28,890 nt of DNA from a virus, in the IMG/VR virus record IMGVR_UViG_3300040811_000738, positions 1 through 28,890 of that record; one strand, 5' to 3'. The notes beneath the pieces are model-generated. The model searched no databases, was not told the DNA's origin, and saw only the letters and a program-made list of their open reading frames with translations. Positions 14,991 to 23,583 of the stretch are shown here, in pieces. The stretch's first letter is position 1. Each line of letters opens with the position of its first letter. The translations under genes were made by a program, and so were the position numbers.

Positions 14991-15916
14991 TATGTAAGAT
15001 ATATTATTTTATCAACAAAATTACCAGTCTTAAACGGGTCTTTTCTTGGTTTACCATTTAATCTCTCACCATGTAGAGGTCCATAGAATTTATTACCTAA
15101 TACAAACGTATCTGAATACTTAGCGCACCATAAAGTCATACCACTTTCATTACCAACATTTACTATAGCGTTACAACGAAGATACATTTGTTGTCTGATG
15201 TTAAGATTCATTGGTTTTACTGATGTATAATTTTTTATAAAATTCAAATTAGTTTCTTCAATTGGAGCTTCTCCATAATAAAACCAATGGATATCACCAT
15301 ATTCTTTTATTTTATCTACCAACAAGTGAGTATCTGCGGTTGACCCATATGTTGATGATACACCAATATACCCATAATTTTTGATATTTCCAAGCAATTC
15401 TTTACCAAAATTACTTTCTTCTTCGGAAAAGTATATATCTGGCGTTGTATCTGATAATTCTTCATTATTAAATTGCCAAAACTTCATCATTTGTGTTGTT
15501 AATGGAATCTTTGAATTTTCAGAATCAAATATCCTATAATGGTCGTGGAAAACCTCACCATCCACATAATCCACAAACTCATCTACATATGGGTTGTTTT
15601 TAAAAATATCTTCAGTAACTTTAGTAGCATCATATAAACCATACCCCCAATTCTGCATCATATCACCAAATATATCTTTTAACATTTTAGAAGATGGTAC
15701 ATATACTTTACAATTTGGATATTTTGATTTTAGTATTCTTGGTATGCCTGATATGATACACCAATCTCCAATACCATGACAGGTTCTCATAACTAAGAAC
15801 TCACCAGCTTCTAAGTATTCATCAGGTATATACATTGGATTTTTTTTATCAAACCCAACTAAATCTACTTCACCTGCGCTACTTAATTTGTTACTATTAA
15901 TTCTAAAAAAATGCAT
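14990..15916 (-). CDS. GT9-like (ADP-heptose-type) glycosyltransferase
   Basis: The 308-residue protein has CHGIGDWCIISGIPRILKSKYP, matching the N-terminal 'GxGD' loop and helix of the heptosyltransferase (GT9) fold, and CNAIVNVGNESGMTLWCAKY in the second domain, matching the family's 'xxVGxESGxxHxA' nucleotide-binding region. It could transfer a heptose or related sugar. A leader of about 35 residues precedes the first strand. It starts 1 nt after the fusion oxidoreductase gene. The family match is from motif pattern only, so the donor sugar is unknown. Confidence 0.7.
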   Translation of the reverse strand: MHFFRINSNKLSSAGEVDLVGFDKKNPMYIPDEYLEAGEFLVMRTCHGIGDWCIISGIPRILKSKYPNCKVYVPSSKMLKDIFGDMMQNWGYGLYDATKVTEDIFKNNPYVDEFVDYVDGEVFHDHYRIFDSENSKIPLTTQMMKFWQFNNEELSDTTPDIYFSEEESNFGKELLGNIKNYGYIGVSSTYGSTADTHLLVDKIKEYGDIHWFYYGEAPIEETNLNFIKNYTSVKPMNLNIRQQMYLRCNAIVNVGNESGMTLWCAKYSDTFVLGNKFYGPLHGERLNGKPRKDPFKTGNFVDKIIYLT

Positions 15917-15917
15917 A

Positions 15918-17660
15918 TTAGCTCTTTTTTATATAATTGCACAACTCATTTGCAGTATCAACTGCGGTTGATATTTTACCTGAAAATATTAGATATTTAC
16001 TTTTAGATTCTTTATCAACTATACTAGGTCTTGCATCATCATAATCTCTATTAGATAATACAGTTCTGATTGTAAACATAGAACCAATGTGTTCTACACC
16101 ATCAACATTCGTAAAAAACTTACTTAACGTTTCTTTAAATTTACTCCATTTTGTAATTGATGGATTTTTTACAATACCTTTATTTAATAACCCTTCTAAC
16201 TTTTTAGGTATCTCAGGCATCTTACCTGTATTTGTGTAATGGATTGCATGAACTACATTACCAACAACATGATACTCGGTATCAGAATATGGGTCTATAC
16301 ACATAAATGGGCCATCCATAATTACAATACCCATCCCCTTATATTTTTCAGGCAACTTAATCAATGGTTTTTCACAAATCTCAAATTGATAATCTGATTG
16401 TTTCTCTGAATTCTGATTTAAATTAGAATATGTTGCATTTACTACATAATCATAATCCAACTCATCTATTCGTTTGAATTCTTGATTATACAATATTTTT
16501 ATGTTAGAATCATTCAATCTAGCTTTACACATATCATATAACTTTTTAGGGTCAAACAACCCCTCATCAACTTTATATAACTTTTCTATATGTGTATCTA
16601 CTAGCAAATCACTCACAACTTCTTCATAGTTCAAACCCACATTATCCATAAAAGATTCATAATCATTTGATGTTACTTTTGAACCAAATGATGCAATTGC
16701 ATAATGTTGATTTGATGATTCTAATTCACATGGATATTCTTCCAAAAATGTTTCAGTACCATGTTTCGCAGATACAGCAGTATCAACACTTCTTGGATAA
16801 TGATATCCCCTATGTAATCTATATTGGTTTATAGAACTCGCGTTTTGTAAAATATCATTATTCTTTTCAAATAGTGTTACATCAAAGTCATCATCCAATT
16901 TAAGTGCTGATGTAACTCCAAAAATACCCGCTCCAATAACAGCTACTTTTGGTTTATGTTCATTCAACCTATCCAATATAGAATTTACATCTAATGCCAT
17001 TTGGTTGTTTGATTCAAATGATACTTTACCATCAAATACCTGATGAAACATCGATGTTAGTAAATTTAGATTTGTTTTAAAATCAAAAGTATATCCACCA
17101 CCAAATGCTTGTTTAGTTTTCTTTTTACTAACTCTATCATAGTAGAATTCAGTATCACCAATACTAAACTCCTTTTCATTTACTCTATTAGTTTTAATAT
17201 GAATATCACCTGATAAATCATATCCTAAGTGTAGTGCTATATATAAATCGTGATACGATAAATTATTAAAAATATTATCGTTAAACGAGCCATACTTTCT
17301 CCACTCAAATCTAAGAACTTTAGGGTCATATTGTGCAATCCACCTTAATGTTGGATGATACAAAAACACATCATCAACATATAATTTTACATTGTGTTTT
17401 TTTGATAAATCTACTAACTCTTTAGATTGTTCATATGTTGGAGTCATTGGTTTTTCAATAAAAACATTTATACCCCTTTGAATAAAATCTTTTGCTAATT
17501 GATAGTGAGATTCGGTTGAAGATGCAACGACTACCCAATCGATATCATATGTAATATCCATTTCCCTACCAGTGAAGAATTTAATATCACAAAATGATTG
17601 AAGTGTTGAGTGTATTTTTTTACCAAAATACCCCTTACCAATTATACCTACTTTATACAT
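15918..17660 (-). CDS. Fusion of Gfo/Idh/MocA dehydrogenase and FAD-dependent oxidoreductase
   Basis: The 580-residue protein joins two redox enzymes. Residues 1-230 are a Gfo/Idh/MocA sugar dehydrogenase with NAD loop VGIIGKGYFGK (4-14) and the catalytic FIEKPMTP motif (Glu69-Lys70-Pro71). Residues 237-580 are a DAO-type flavoprotein with FAD loop VAVIGAGIFGVTSA (239-252), an acidic Glu265 ending the second strand and the substrate-region INQYRLHRGYHYPR. The frame is open throughout, with no internal stop. Such a fusion would suit two successive oxidations of one sugar. It lies between a GT9-like and a GT2 gene. A plausible role is making a keto- or amino-sugar branch; this is inferred. Confidence 0.85.
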   Translation of the reverse strand: MYKVGIIGKGYFGKKIHSTLQSFCDIKFFTGREMDITYDIDWVVVASSTESHYQLAKDFIQRGINVFIEKPMTPTYEQSKELVDLSKKHNVKLYVDDVFLYHPTLRWIAQYDPKVLRFEWRKYGSFNDNIFNNLSYHDLYIALHLGYDLSGDIHIKTNRVNEKEFSIGDTEFYYDRVSKKKTKQAFGGGYTFDFKTNLNLLTSMFHQVFDGKVSFESNNQMALDVNSILDRLNEHKPKVAVIGAGIFGVTSALKLDDDFDVTLFEKNNDILQNASSINQYRLHRGYHYPRSVDTAVSAKHGTETFLEEYPCELESSNQHYAIASFGSKVTSNDYESFMDNVGLNYEEVVSDLLVDTHIEKLYKVDEGLFDPKKLYDMCKARLNDSNIKILYNQEFKRIDELDYDYVVNATYSNLNQNSEKQSDYQFEICEKPLIKLPEKYKGMGIVIMDGPFMCIDPYSDTEYHVVGNVVHAIHYTNTGKMPEIPKKLEGLLNKGIVKNPSITKWSKFKETLSKFFTNVDGVEHIGSMFTIRTVLSNRDYDDARPSIVDKESKSKYLIFSGKISTAVDTANELCNYIKKS

Positions 17661-17663
17661 AAC

Positions 17664-18284
17664 TTATAACGTATCGTAATACTCGTTTTGTTTTTCTTGT
17701 CTTTCGATTGTTTTTGGATGATGTAGTGCTAACTCTTCTTGAAGTGGTAAATGTGATATGGTTTTGAATCCATCTAATTGTTCGTGCACTTTATTAATCC
17801 ATTTGATATTATCTGAGTTTTTATACAATCTCCATTGCATATCCGGCCAGTTTACCCAACCATCTGAATTTACGTTCCAACCCCACTTTTGAATATGCTC
17901 ATCAGTAAGTCCTGCGACCGTATTTACTCTTGGAACTAAGATTACATCTACATCATTCAATTCTAATATACCATGTATATTTTCCATCAACCCAATATCG
18001 GGTAGTTCATCTGCATCAATCTGAAAAATGTAATCACCACTACACAATGAATTTAGTTTATTTTTCATATTACCAAAATGGCCATCGAATTCATTTGGAT
18101 ACCATTGGAACTCTGCGTTTACAGAATGACTTCTTAGGTACTCTTCTACTGCTTTACTACCATTTTTTGAATCAAATATTATTACAATCTCATCATTAGA
18201 TTGTTTGTGTTTTAATAAAAATGATACTAATCTTTGAATTTCTACGTGTTCATTACAAACTGGAATTGCGTAACTAATCTTCAT
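17664..18284 (-). CDS. Family 2 glycosyltransferase
   Basis: The 206-residue protein is a compact GT-A domain: ISYAIPVCNEHVEIQRLVSF at the start (family 2 nucleotide-binding strand), EIVIIFDSKNG, and the metal-binding YIFQIDADELPD. The conserved NKVHEQLDGF segment near the end is typical of GT2 enzymes resembling WaaE/KdtX (lipopolysaccharide core beta-1,4-glucosyltransferases). It has no membrane segment. It starts 1 nt after the preceding gene stops and probably adds a hexose to the glycan made by the block. Substrate not determinable. Confidence 0.87.
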   Translation of the reverse strand: MKISYAIPVCNEHVEIQRLVSFLLKHKQSNDEIVIIFDSKNGSKAVEEYLRSHSVNAEFQWYPNEFDGHFGNMKNKLNSLCSGDYIFQIDADELPDIGLMENIHGILELNDVDVILVPRVNTVAGLTDEHIQKWGWNVNSDGWVNWPDMQWRLYKNSDNIKWINKVHEQLDGFKTISHLPLQEELALHHPKTIERQEKQNEYYDTL

Positions 18285-18285
18285 T

Positions 18286-18801
18286 TTACTTTACTTTGTT
18301 TTGTTCTTGCTGCTCTCGTTCTCTTGCTTCAGCCTCTAATTGTTTTCTACGTTCATCTGCAGATGGAATCTTATCAAATTTACCCCAATCATAGTTTACT
18401 GCCTGAACTGATTTAATATCCAATAGATTGAATGTACGATACGCAGCCTTCAGTTGTTTTTCGGTTTTAATCTCTGATGTATAAAACACCTTAGATGCTT
18501 CATTGATTTGAATTTTAGCCAAATCTAATCGTTTAACCTTTGAAGATTTTGATATCACCTCATTATAGATTTCTGCTATTTCTAATAATTTACCAGGAGA
18601 TACTGCATCTAAGGATAACCCATGTAACTTACCTTCAATTGTATTAGGCCATTTTGGCTGTAGTACAAATACGAGATACAACTTTGTACCTGTATCTTTT
18701 TTGTACTTAATTTTAACCACCATACCCCGCTCCATCTTACTTTTCGTAATTGGAGTGGGGTCTGATGTTTTTCTTAGATGTGTATTGTAGTATCCTGGCA
18801 T
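18286..18801 (-). CDS. Hypothetical 171-residue protein
   Basis: Residues about 1-65 contain MERGMVVKIKYKKDTGTKLY and HGLSLDAVSPGKLLE, which look like a small beta-barrel domain. A helical middle follows, then SADERRKQLEAEAREREQQE, a charged C-terminal coil. The N-terminal pattern is reminiscent of small proteins encoded by T4-like phages whose function I cannot name. It is not obviously a sugar enzyme although it lies inside the glycan block, and its stop and start codons touch those of its neighbours. It may be a virion or morphogenesis protein. Confidence 0.7.
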   Translation of the reverse strand: MPGYYNTHLRKTSDPTPITKSKMERGMVVKIKYKKDTGTKLYLVFVLQPKWPNTIEGKLHGLSLDAVSPGKLLEIAEIYNEVISKSSKVKRLDLAKIQINEASKVFYTSEIKTEKQLKAAYRTFNLLDIKSVQAVNYDWGKFDKIPSADERRKQLEAEAREREQQEQNKVK

Positions 18802-20141
18802 TACTTAACCTTTTTTAATTTAGGTAATTTAACCTCAGGTTTCTCTTCTTTATTAACCTTCTTTAACTTTGGTAGTTTTAAACCAACCTGTTGTGGTTGT
18901 TCTTTGATATCCATCGTACTCTCATCAAACAATACACCAATACGTTCTATCATTTTATCAAATGAGAAGTTATCTTTACTATACTTACGATGTTTACGAG
19001 ATTTCTCTAAATACTTTTTATAGTTATCTACCATATCTCTCATAATAGAACCACCTTGATTGTAATCTGCAGTAAACCACTCACCCTCTTTTACTAAGAA
19101 TTTATCTGCTGCTGATTTGTGAACCTTTTCCAACTTACCATTAATAACTGAAACGTATTCTGGATTAATGAAATCCATATGTCCACTCCACCCACTAACA
19201 ATCATTGGTTTACCACTAATAGTTGCTTCCAATAAAGGTCTACCAAAACCTTCACCTCTTGTAAATGATACATGAGCCTTAACCTTTGGGTGATTATATA
19301 ATGCGTTCATCTCCCAATCACTTAAATCTGAATGTAGTAAGTAAATATTAGGTAACATTTTACCACCCACACTATCTTTTATTTGTTCGATGATTTTTCT
19401 CAACTTAACTCTATCTACTAATGATGTAGAACCTGCTGATGTTTTAAGAATTAGGGCTGGTTGTTTTTTCTTATTTTTAAATGCTTGTAAAAATGTCCAA
19501 ATTAAACCACTCACATTTTTTCTATCTTGTTGAAAATCCCCCTTTAACCAATGTCCCACAAATAAGAACGCAAAATCTTCGTTTATATTTCTTAGTACGT
19601 TATTAATACGTTCTTCAGATGGTGCTTTCTCATTATATACTTCTAAATCAATACCCTCAAATAGAACCTCAACTGGTACATTACATTTCAGTTGGCCCAT
19701 TAATTGATTTGTTTTCTCATCCTTCTTATCATATACAGAACTCATAATCACTTGCTTTGTAAATTCAGATGATACCAATACCTTATTCATACGATTGATA
19801 CCTTCTAAACACTCAGGTGGCATAATTGTAGTTTCTACACCAGCAGTTAAGCCAATACTGTACTTACCAACCGGCTGAAACTCATTAGGTACTGTGATTT
19901 GAATCCACACATCTGGTTGAGTTTCCATCTTCTCAGTAATGATTCTACTTAACAAATCATCATCTTCATCTTCTTTGAGAGCATCCATAGCCGTCTGTCC
20001 CCATCTCTGAGAAAGGATTCGGATATCCCAATTTGGTTTTGATTCAATCAAACCTCTTACAAAATCCCTACTTCGTGCACCATATCCACTTCGAGTTGAG
20101 ATAGGACAACTCACTACACATAATTTTTTTATATCTTCCAT
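18801..20141 (-). CDS. GT4 glycosyltransferase with repeated lysine-rich tail
   Basis: The 446-residue protein is a GT-B enzyme. The second domain carries the E-x7-E motif FTRGEGFGRPLLEA (Glu297 and Glu305) and a downstream turn (GKPMIVSGWSGHMDF). The first domain begins VVSCPISTRSGYGARSRDF, with a glycine-rich acceptor loop. Retaining GT4 enzymes transfer from UDP-, GDP- or ADP-sugars. The C-terminal about 28 residues contain KLPKLKKV twice, separated by a charged linker, which is not part of the catalytic fold and may tether the enzyme to membrane or protein. It overlaps the second GT4 gene by 13 nt, so the two are probably co-translated. Confidence 0.86.
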   Translation of the reverse strand: MEDIKKLCVVSCPISTRSGYGARSRDFVRGLIESKPNWDIRILSQRWGQTAMDALKEDEDDDLLSRIITEKMETQPDVWIQITVPNEFQPVGKYSIGLTAGVETTIMPPECLEGINRMNKVLVSSEFTKQVIMSSVYDKKDEKTNQLMGQLKCNVPVEVLFEGIDLEVYNEKAPSEERINNVLRNINEDFAFLFVGHWLKGDFQQDRKNVSGLIWTFLQAFKNKKKQPALILKTSAGSTSLVDRVKLRKIIEQIKDSVGGKMLPNIYLLHSDLSDWEMNALYNHPKVKAHVSFTRGEGFGRPLLEATISGKPMIVSGWSGHMDFINPEYVSVINGKLEKVHKSAADKFLVKEGEWFTADYNQGGSIMRDMVDNYKKYLEKSRKHRKYSKDNFSFDKMIERIGVLFDESTMDIKEQPQQVGLKLPKLKKVNKEEKPEVKLPKLKKVK

Positions 20142-21517
20142 AATACTACTTCATTTTTTGGTTGCCATTTATCAAACACACCATCCATTGAATCAATGAA
20201 TCGTTGTCCCATATGTCTTGCACTCATTCCACTTTCTACTGAATTCATCCACTCAGAACCTTCTAACCCACATTCAGTTCTACGTTCAGATGGAGTATCA
20301 TACCATTGTCTTAATGCCTTAGCAGCATCTTCATAAGAACATCTATCATCAAAAATGTATGGAGTTACAGGTGAACCTTGTAATGAACGATTGGATGGCC
20401 AAATTGGGTTTACCCAACTACCCCAACTAAGATTCTCAGGTAGTTTCTTACGATTGTGAAGTGAACCTAGCTCAACATATTGGTCTGCAGTAATATACTT
20501 ACCATCGATAGTAAAGTTACATTGGTCTTGCAATCCACCCGTTACGTTTACTACGATTGGTGTACCTGCTTTTACTGATTCACAAGTTGCTAATCCAAAC
20601 CCTTCGTTTGATGCCATATTGATTGTAACATCTGCAAGGTTGTATAGAACATTTAAATCTTCAGTTGAGAACTGAGAGTTTGTGAATTGTACATCATAAT
20701 CAGGACAAACGTTCTTAACCACTTCTGGCAAATCAGTACCATTCGGGTCTACTTGCTGAGTATGGAATAGAAGAACTACATCTTTTGACTGTTCTTTGGT
20801 AAGTGTATCACAAAACTCTTTATATGCTAATACAACATCACCTGGATTCTTTCTACGAATGTTTCGGTTGTTATAAAGAACTACAAACTTCTTATCACCA
20901 ATACCCAATTTGGATTTCATATCAATTACCTTCTGATACTCATTTGAATCAGATGGAATTGGTTTAAACTTTTCAGATACACCATGTGGTACATATTGAA
21001 TCTGCCAATCTTCCATTGGCATTCCAAATTTATCCATCACTCTCGTATTGATACCATAGGTTTGTTTAGAAATACCCATTAATAAATCACAACTTCCATA
21101 GAATGGTGCGTTCCATTGTGGGTCTGGTAAATCATCCCAAATGTTATAATAGAAGATAGGAATGTGTCTACGGATTTCATCTTCCATAGCATATAACCAA
21201 TCCCAAAAACGAGGGTCGGTGAAGTGTAGAATTGCATCTGGGTTCTCAGTAGTTATTAATTGTCTAATTAAGTCCTGATTACCATACCCACTCATTGGAA
21301 TGATACGAACATTTGCGTTATCAATACCCGCCTCTTCATTTACTGAATCTGATACATCGAAGAATTTACCCTCATCTGGATGTTTAACTGCTGCACCTAC
21401 CTGAATCCAATCGTATTTATGTGAGGTATGTAGTACAATCTCCTTTGACATGGTTGCAATACCACTATGCAACCTTAAATCATCGGATAATAATAGAATC
21501 TTTTTCTTTTTACTCAT
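20129..21517 (-). CDS. GT4 glycosyltransferase
   Basis: The 462-residue protein is a GT-B enzyme of a type frequent in large T4-like phages. The N-terminal domain starts KKKKILLLSDDLRLHSGIAT with the glycine loop. VLYNNRNIRRKNPGD marks the start of the C-terminal domain, where the phosphate-binding Arg and Lys lie. ASNEGFGLATCESVKAGTP contains the E-x7-E pair (Glu305 and Glu313). It is the first gene of the glycan block: a promoter-like site ends 52 nt upstream, and AAGG lies about 8 nt before the ATG. Its sugar donor is unknown. Together with the overlapping second GT4 it may build a disaccharide. Confidence 0.87.
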   Translation of the reverse strand: MSKKKKILLLSDDLRLHSGIATMSKEIVLHTSHKYDWIQVGAAVKHPDEGKFFDVSDSVNEEAGIDNANVRIIPMSGYGNQDLIRQLITTENPDAILHFTDPRFWDWLYAMEDEIRRHIPIFYYNIWDDLPDPQWNAPFYGSCDLLMGISKQTYGINTRVMDKFGMPMEDWQIQYVPHGVSEKFKPIPSDSNEYQKVIDMKSKLGIGDKKFVVLYNNRNIRRKNPGDVVLAYKEFCDTLTKEQSKDVVLLFHTQQVDPNGTDLPEVVKNVCPDYDVQFTNSQFSTEDLNVLYNLADVTINMASNEGFGLATCESVKAGTPIVVNVTGGLQDQCNFTIDGKYITADQYVELGSLHNRKKLPENLSWGSWVNPIWPSNRSLQGSPVTPYIFDDRCSYEDAAKALRQWYDTPSERRTECGLEGSEWMNSVESGMSARHMGQRFIDSMDGVFDKWQPKNEVVLWKI

Positions 21518-21562
21518 TTCGTAACCTTAATTATTTTAATATAAATATTGAAGTATATTTAA

Positions 21563-22045
21563 TCAACTCAAATATACAACTTTTTTTCCAAATCTCAAAA
21601 GTAATTTTTCAAAATATTTTTGTTCTGATGGTTTAATTCCACCAAAGTAGATAATCTTATCGGAATGCTTTACAATGCAATCATACTGGTGTAACCTTTG
21701 TGTTGGGTGAAATGGTTTATCATAATACTCATCACTCATTCCACTATATAAATTTCTACCAGTATGTGCTGGATTGTACTCCGTATATCTAAAACCAAAC
21801 TCTAAAGCATATTTTCTAACCCACTTCTCACATCCATCTTTGTTACCTCTCGTTATGATATTAACATCAGTACCTAACTTTTGTTTGATGTTGAATAGAA
21901 AATCCCTAATAGTTCTAACACTATCATATTTAGGTGAACCTATAATTGCTATGTTCATATCATCATCATTTCCATTTGATATTCTTTTATATGATACGCG
22001 AGTTTTATTTGAACTACTTTTGAAATTTCTCACGTAATTTTTCAT
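21563..22045 (-). CDS. SLOG-superfamily (DUF2493/YspA-like) protein
   Basis: After a 29-residue hydrophilic leader the protein shows MNIAIIGSPKYDSVRTI and IITRGNKDGCEKWVRKYALEFG. This is the pattern of the Rossmann-like SLOG fold, where the first glycine loop and the 'G(x)2-G' segment bind a nucleotide or ADP-ribose-type ligand. DUF2493 members are common in phages, but their role is unknown. The ATG at 22045 overlaps the preceding gene by 32 nt and has a weak AAAGGG site; the ATG at 21958 begins exactly at the fold and is an alternative start. A nucleotide-sensing or nucleotide-processing role is inferred. Confidence 0.68.
   Translation of the reverse strand: MKNYVRNFKSSSNKTRVSYKRISNGNDDDMNIAIIGSPKYDSVRTIRDFLFNIKQKLGTDVNIITRGNKDGCEKWVRKYALEFGFRYTEYNPAHTGRNLYSGMSDEYYDKPFHPTQRLHQYDCIVKHSDKIIYFGGIKPSEQKYFEKLLLRFGKKVVYLS
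21569..21600 (-). promoter_or_regulatory. Bacteroidetes-type promoter ahead of the glycan block
   Basis: On the minus strand TATATTTG (21576-21569) matches the Bacteroidetes -7 consensus TAnnTTTG in full. TTTTG (21600-21596) stands at the -33 position with a 19-bp spacer. It overlaps the last codons of the upstream gene and lies about 50 nt before the ATG at 21517, giving a normal short leader that contains an AAGG ribosome-binding site. It would drive the 16-kb glycan block. Confidence 0.65.
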
Positions 22046-22589
22046 TCGCTATAACCCTTTTTAATGATTGTATATAATTTGGTGCTTCTGCATAACTTCT
22101 GGATAGATACTGAAAATATTCTTCTTCAGTTTTAAGGCCACCCAAATACCTACATTGGTAAAATGCATAATCATACACCGATTCTCTCCAATTCTCATAG
22201 TATGCGTGGTTATGTTGAGTTCCTTTTGCGGTATGAACTCTTACATACGCCTCTTTCATTCCAAATAGATTGTGGTTCTCTATAAAGATTCTACTAGTCC
22301 AATGACCCGTTTCTACAATTGATTGTGCTAACACAATATGTGGAAACTTAACATTTAGTTCTTTTAACATACCAATTAAAGTATCCTCACTAAATGCTCG
22401 TTCATTTTGATTTATAACAATCAATCGTTCTTCTGGTGTAATGGTTTCTAAAACCACCCGCCTATCTGAATTATGTGTTAGTAGGAAAGTACCTAAAACT
22501 AAAAAGGTTGTATATCCCAACACCCCAATAATGAACTTTCGGTTGATGTTTTTAAACTCCAACCCCTTTTTACAATAAAAGTACAACAT
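22014..22589 (-). CDS. Membrane-anchored glucosaminidase (PF01832-like)
   Basis: From the ATG at 22589 the protein has 191 residues. A single hydrophobic segment (about 20-37, FIIGVLGYTTFLVLGTFLL) acts as an N-terminal signal anchor. A glucosaminidase domain follows: VLAQSIVETGHWTSRIF with catalytic Glu in ETG, NLFGMKEA and YENWRESVYDYAFY, all typical of the family that cuts the N-acetylglucosamine side of peptidoglycan. I rejected the frame's longer opening from 22757, because its first 56 codons lie within the nuclease gene. It is separate from the lysis cassette, so it may serve DNA entry, wall remodelling or late lysis rather than act as the main endolysin. Confidence 0.85.
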   Translation of the reverse strand: MLYFYCKKGLEFKNINRKFIIGVLGYTTFLVLGTFLLTHNSDRRVVLETITPEERLIVINQNERAFSEDTLIGMLKELNVKFPHIVLAQSIVETGHWTSRIFIENHNLFGMKEAYVRVHTAKGTQHNHAYYENWRESVYDYAFYQCRYLGGLKTEEEYFQYLSRSYAEAPNYIQSLKRVIANEKLREKFQK

Positions 22590-22599
22590 ATATCTAAAT

Positions 22600-23547
22600 T
22601 TAAACTTTGTGTCTATTCTCTTTAGGACATTTATCAAAATCATTTTTGAAAGGACAGTACTTACAATTCTTATTGTTCTTACCCGCCATTGCTGGAAACT
22701 CAGATTCGGTTCTGTAACTACCATCTTCATTAAATGCGTTTCTGATAAAATCCTCAAAACTTTTAGTTATCTTATTTAATGTAGGTTTACCATTTGCAGG
22801 TACAAATTCTTGTACTCTCTTCTGAGCAAACATCATACCTTCCATTAACTTACGTTTTACAATAAAGTACTTAACATCAATCCTATCTAATGGATATCCG
22901 TATTGTTCAGATAAGAACTTTTTGTACAACACCAACTGAGCAGTTTTTGTTTTATCAGCTTTCTGATATTTGTTCCACCCATTAGTTGATGTTTTGATAT
23001 CCCAAATAACCAATTTATTTTGGTATGTATCTTCGAATACAATATCTAAAAACCCCCTCATATACACTTCATGCGTTGGTATTGCTTTTGAGTATATTGG
23101 TAATTCAATTGCAACTAAGTTTAGCTGACGGGTATTGAAGTAATCAATTCTATTCTTTGTAATATAATTAAGAATTTCAATTCCATCTTCTAAGAACTCT
23201 TCCATTTGAGATGGTGAACTGAATTCCACTCCAGTTTGTTCACGCATCTTCTTATACTCTTCAATCATACTTTCATATAATAACTTACCCAAATCCATCT
23301 CAGTTGCTTCTTTAGGTGAATTATTATATAGTACATCTAACCAACTCTGAAGAGTTTCATGCATTGCAGTTCCGAACACCAAATGAAGTGATGGGTCGAA
23401 CGAACGATGCCCATCCATATAATTCAATTTCCATTGATGTGGGCAATTAGCATACATTGTATATTGAGAGTAAGATACCTTAGAATCACCAGGTTGTGGT
23501 TCTCTTACACCAAATGTGAATATATTGTTTATCTTACTATCTTTCAT
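22600..23547 (-). CDS. PD-(D/E)XK nuclease with Fe-S cysteines (Cas4/AddB-like)
   Basis: The 315-residue protein shows the full RecB-family pattern: YTMYANCPHQWK (Cys35), FGTAMHE (His63), GFLDIVFED (Asp168), VIWDIKTS (Asp183 and Lys185) and TAQLVLYKKF (the Gln-x3-Tyr motif). Three more cysteines follow at 295, 298 and 307 (NCKYCPF and DKCP). One early plus three late cysteines is the 4Fe-4S arrangement of Cas4 and AddB. It is predicted to be a single-strand-directed exonuclease, acting in phage recombination, replication or host-DNA degradation. Its ATG lies 5 nt after a TAnnTTTG promoter element, so its mRNA may be leaderless. It ends 11 nt before the glucosaminidase start. Confidence 0.9.
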   Translation of the reverse strand: MKDSKINNIFTFGVREPQPGDSKVSYSQYTMYANCPHQWKLNYMDGHRSFDPSLHLVFGTAMHETLQSWLDVLYNNSPKEATEMDLGKLLYESMIEEYKKMREQTGVEFSSPSQMEEFLEDGIEILNYITKNRIDYFNTRQLNLVAIELPIYSKAIPTHEVYMRGFLDIVFEDTYQNKLVIWDIKTSTNGWNKYQKADKTKTAQLVLYKKFLSEQYGYPLDRIDVKYFIVKRKLMEGMMFAQKRVQEFVPANGKPTLNKITKSFEDFIRNAFNEDGSYRTESEFPAMAGKNNKNCKYCPFKNDFDKCPKENRHKV

Positions 23548-23551
23548 ATTA

Positions 23552-23583
23552 CAAATATACGAATTTTATTTGGATAATCCAAA
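23552..23583 (-). promoter_or_regulatory. Bacteroidetes-type promoter for the nuclease gene
   Basis: TATATTTG (23559-23552) matches TAnnTTTG exactly, and TTTG (23583-23580) sits at -33 with a 20-bp spacer after the TTG. Transcription would start about 5-7 nt downstream, at or next to the ATG at 23547, implying a leaderless or nearly leaderless transcript. The only other way to keep the conserved N-terminal Cys motif would be a start further upstream, and none is seen. Confidence 0.65.

Noticed and set aside
22590-22757. Extended N-terminus of the glucosaminidase
   Set aside because: These 56 codons lie inside the nuclease coding sequence and precede the signal anchor; the ATG at 22589 gives a natural signal-anchor protein.
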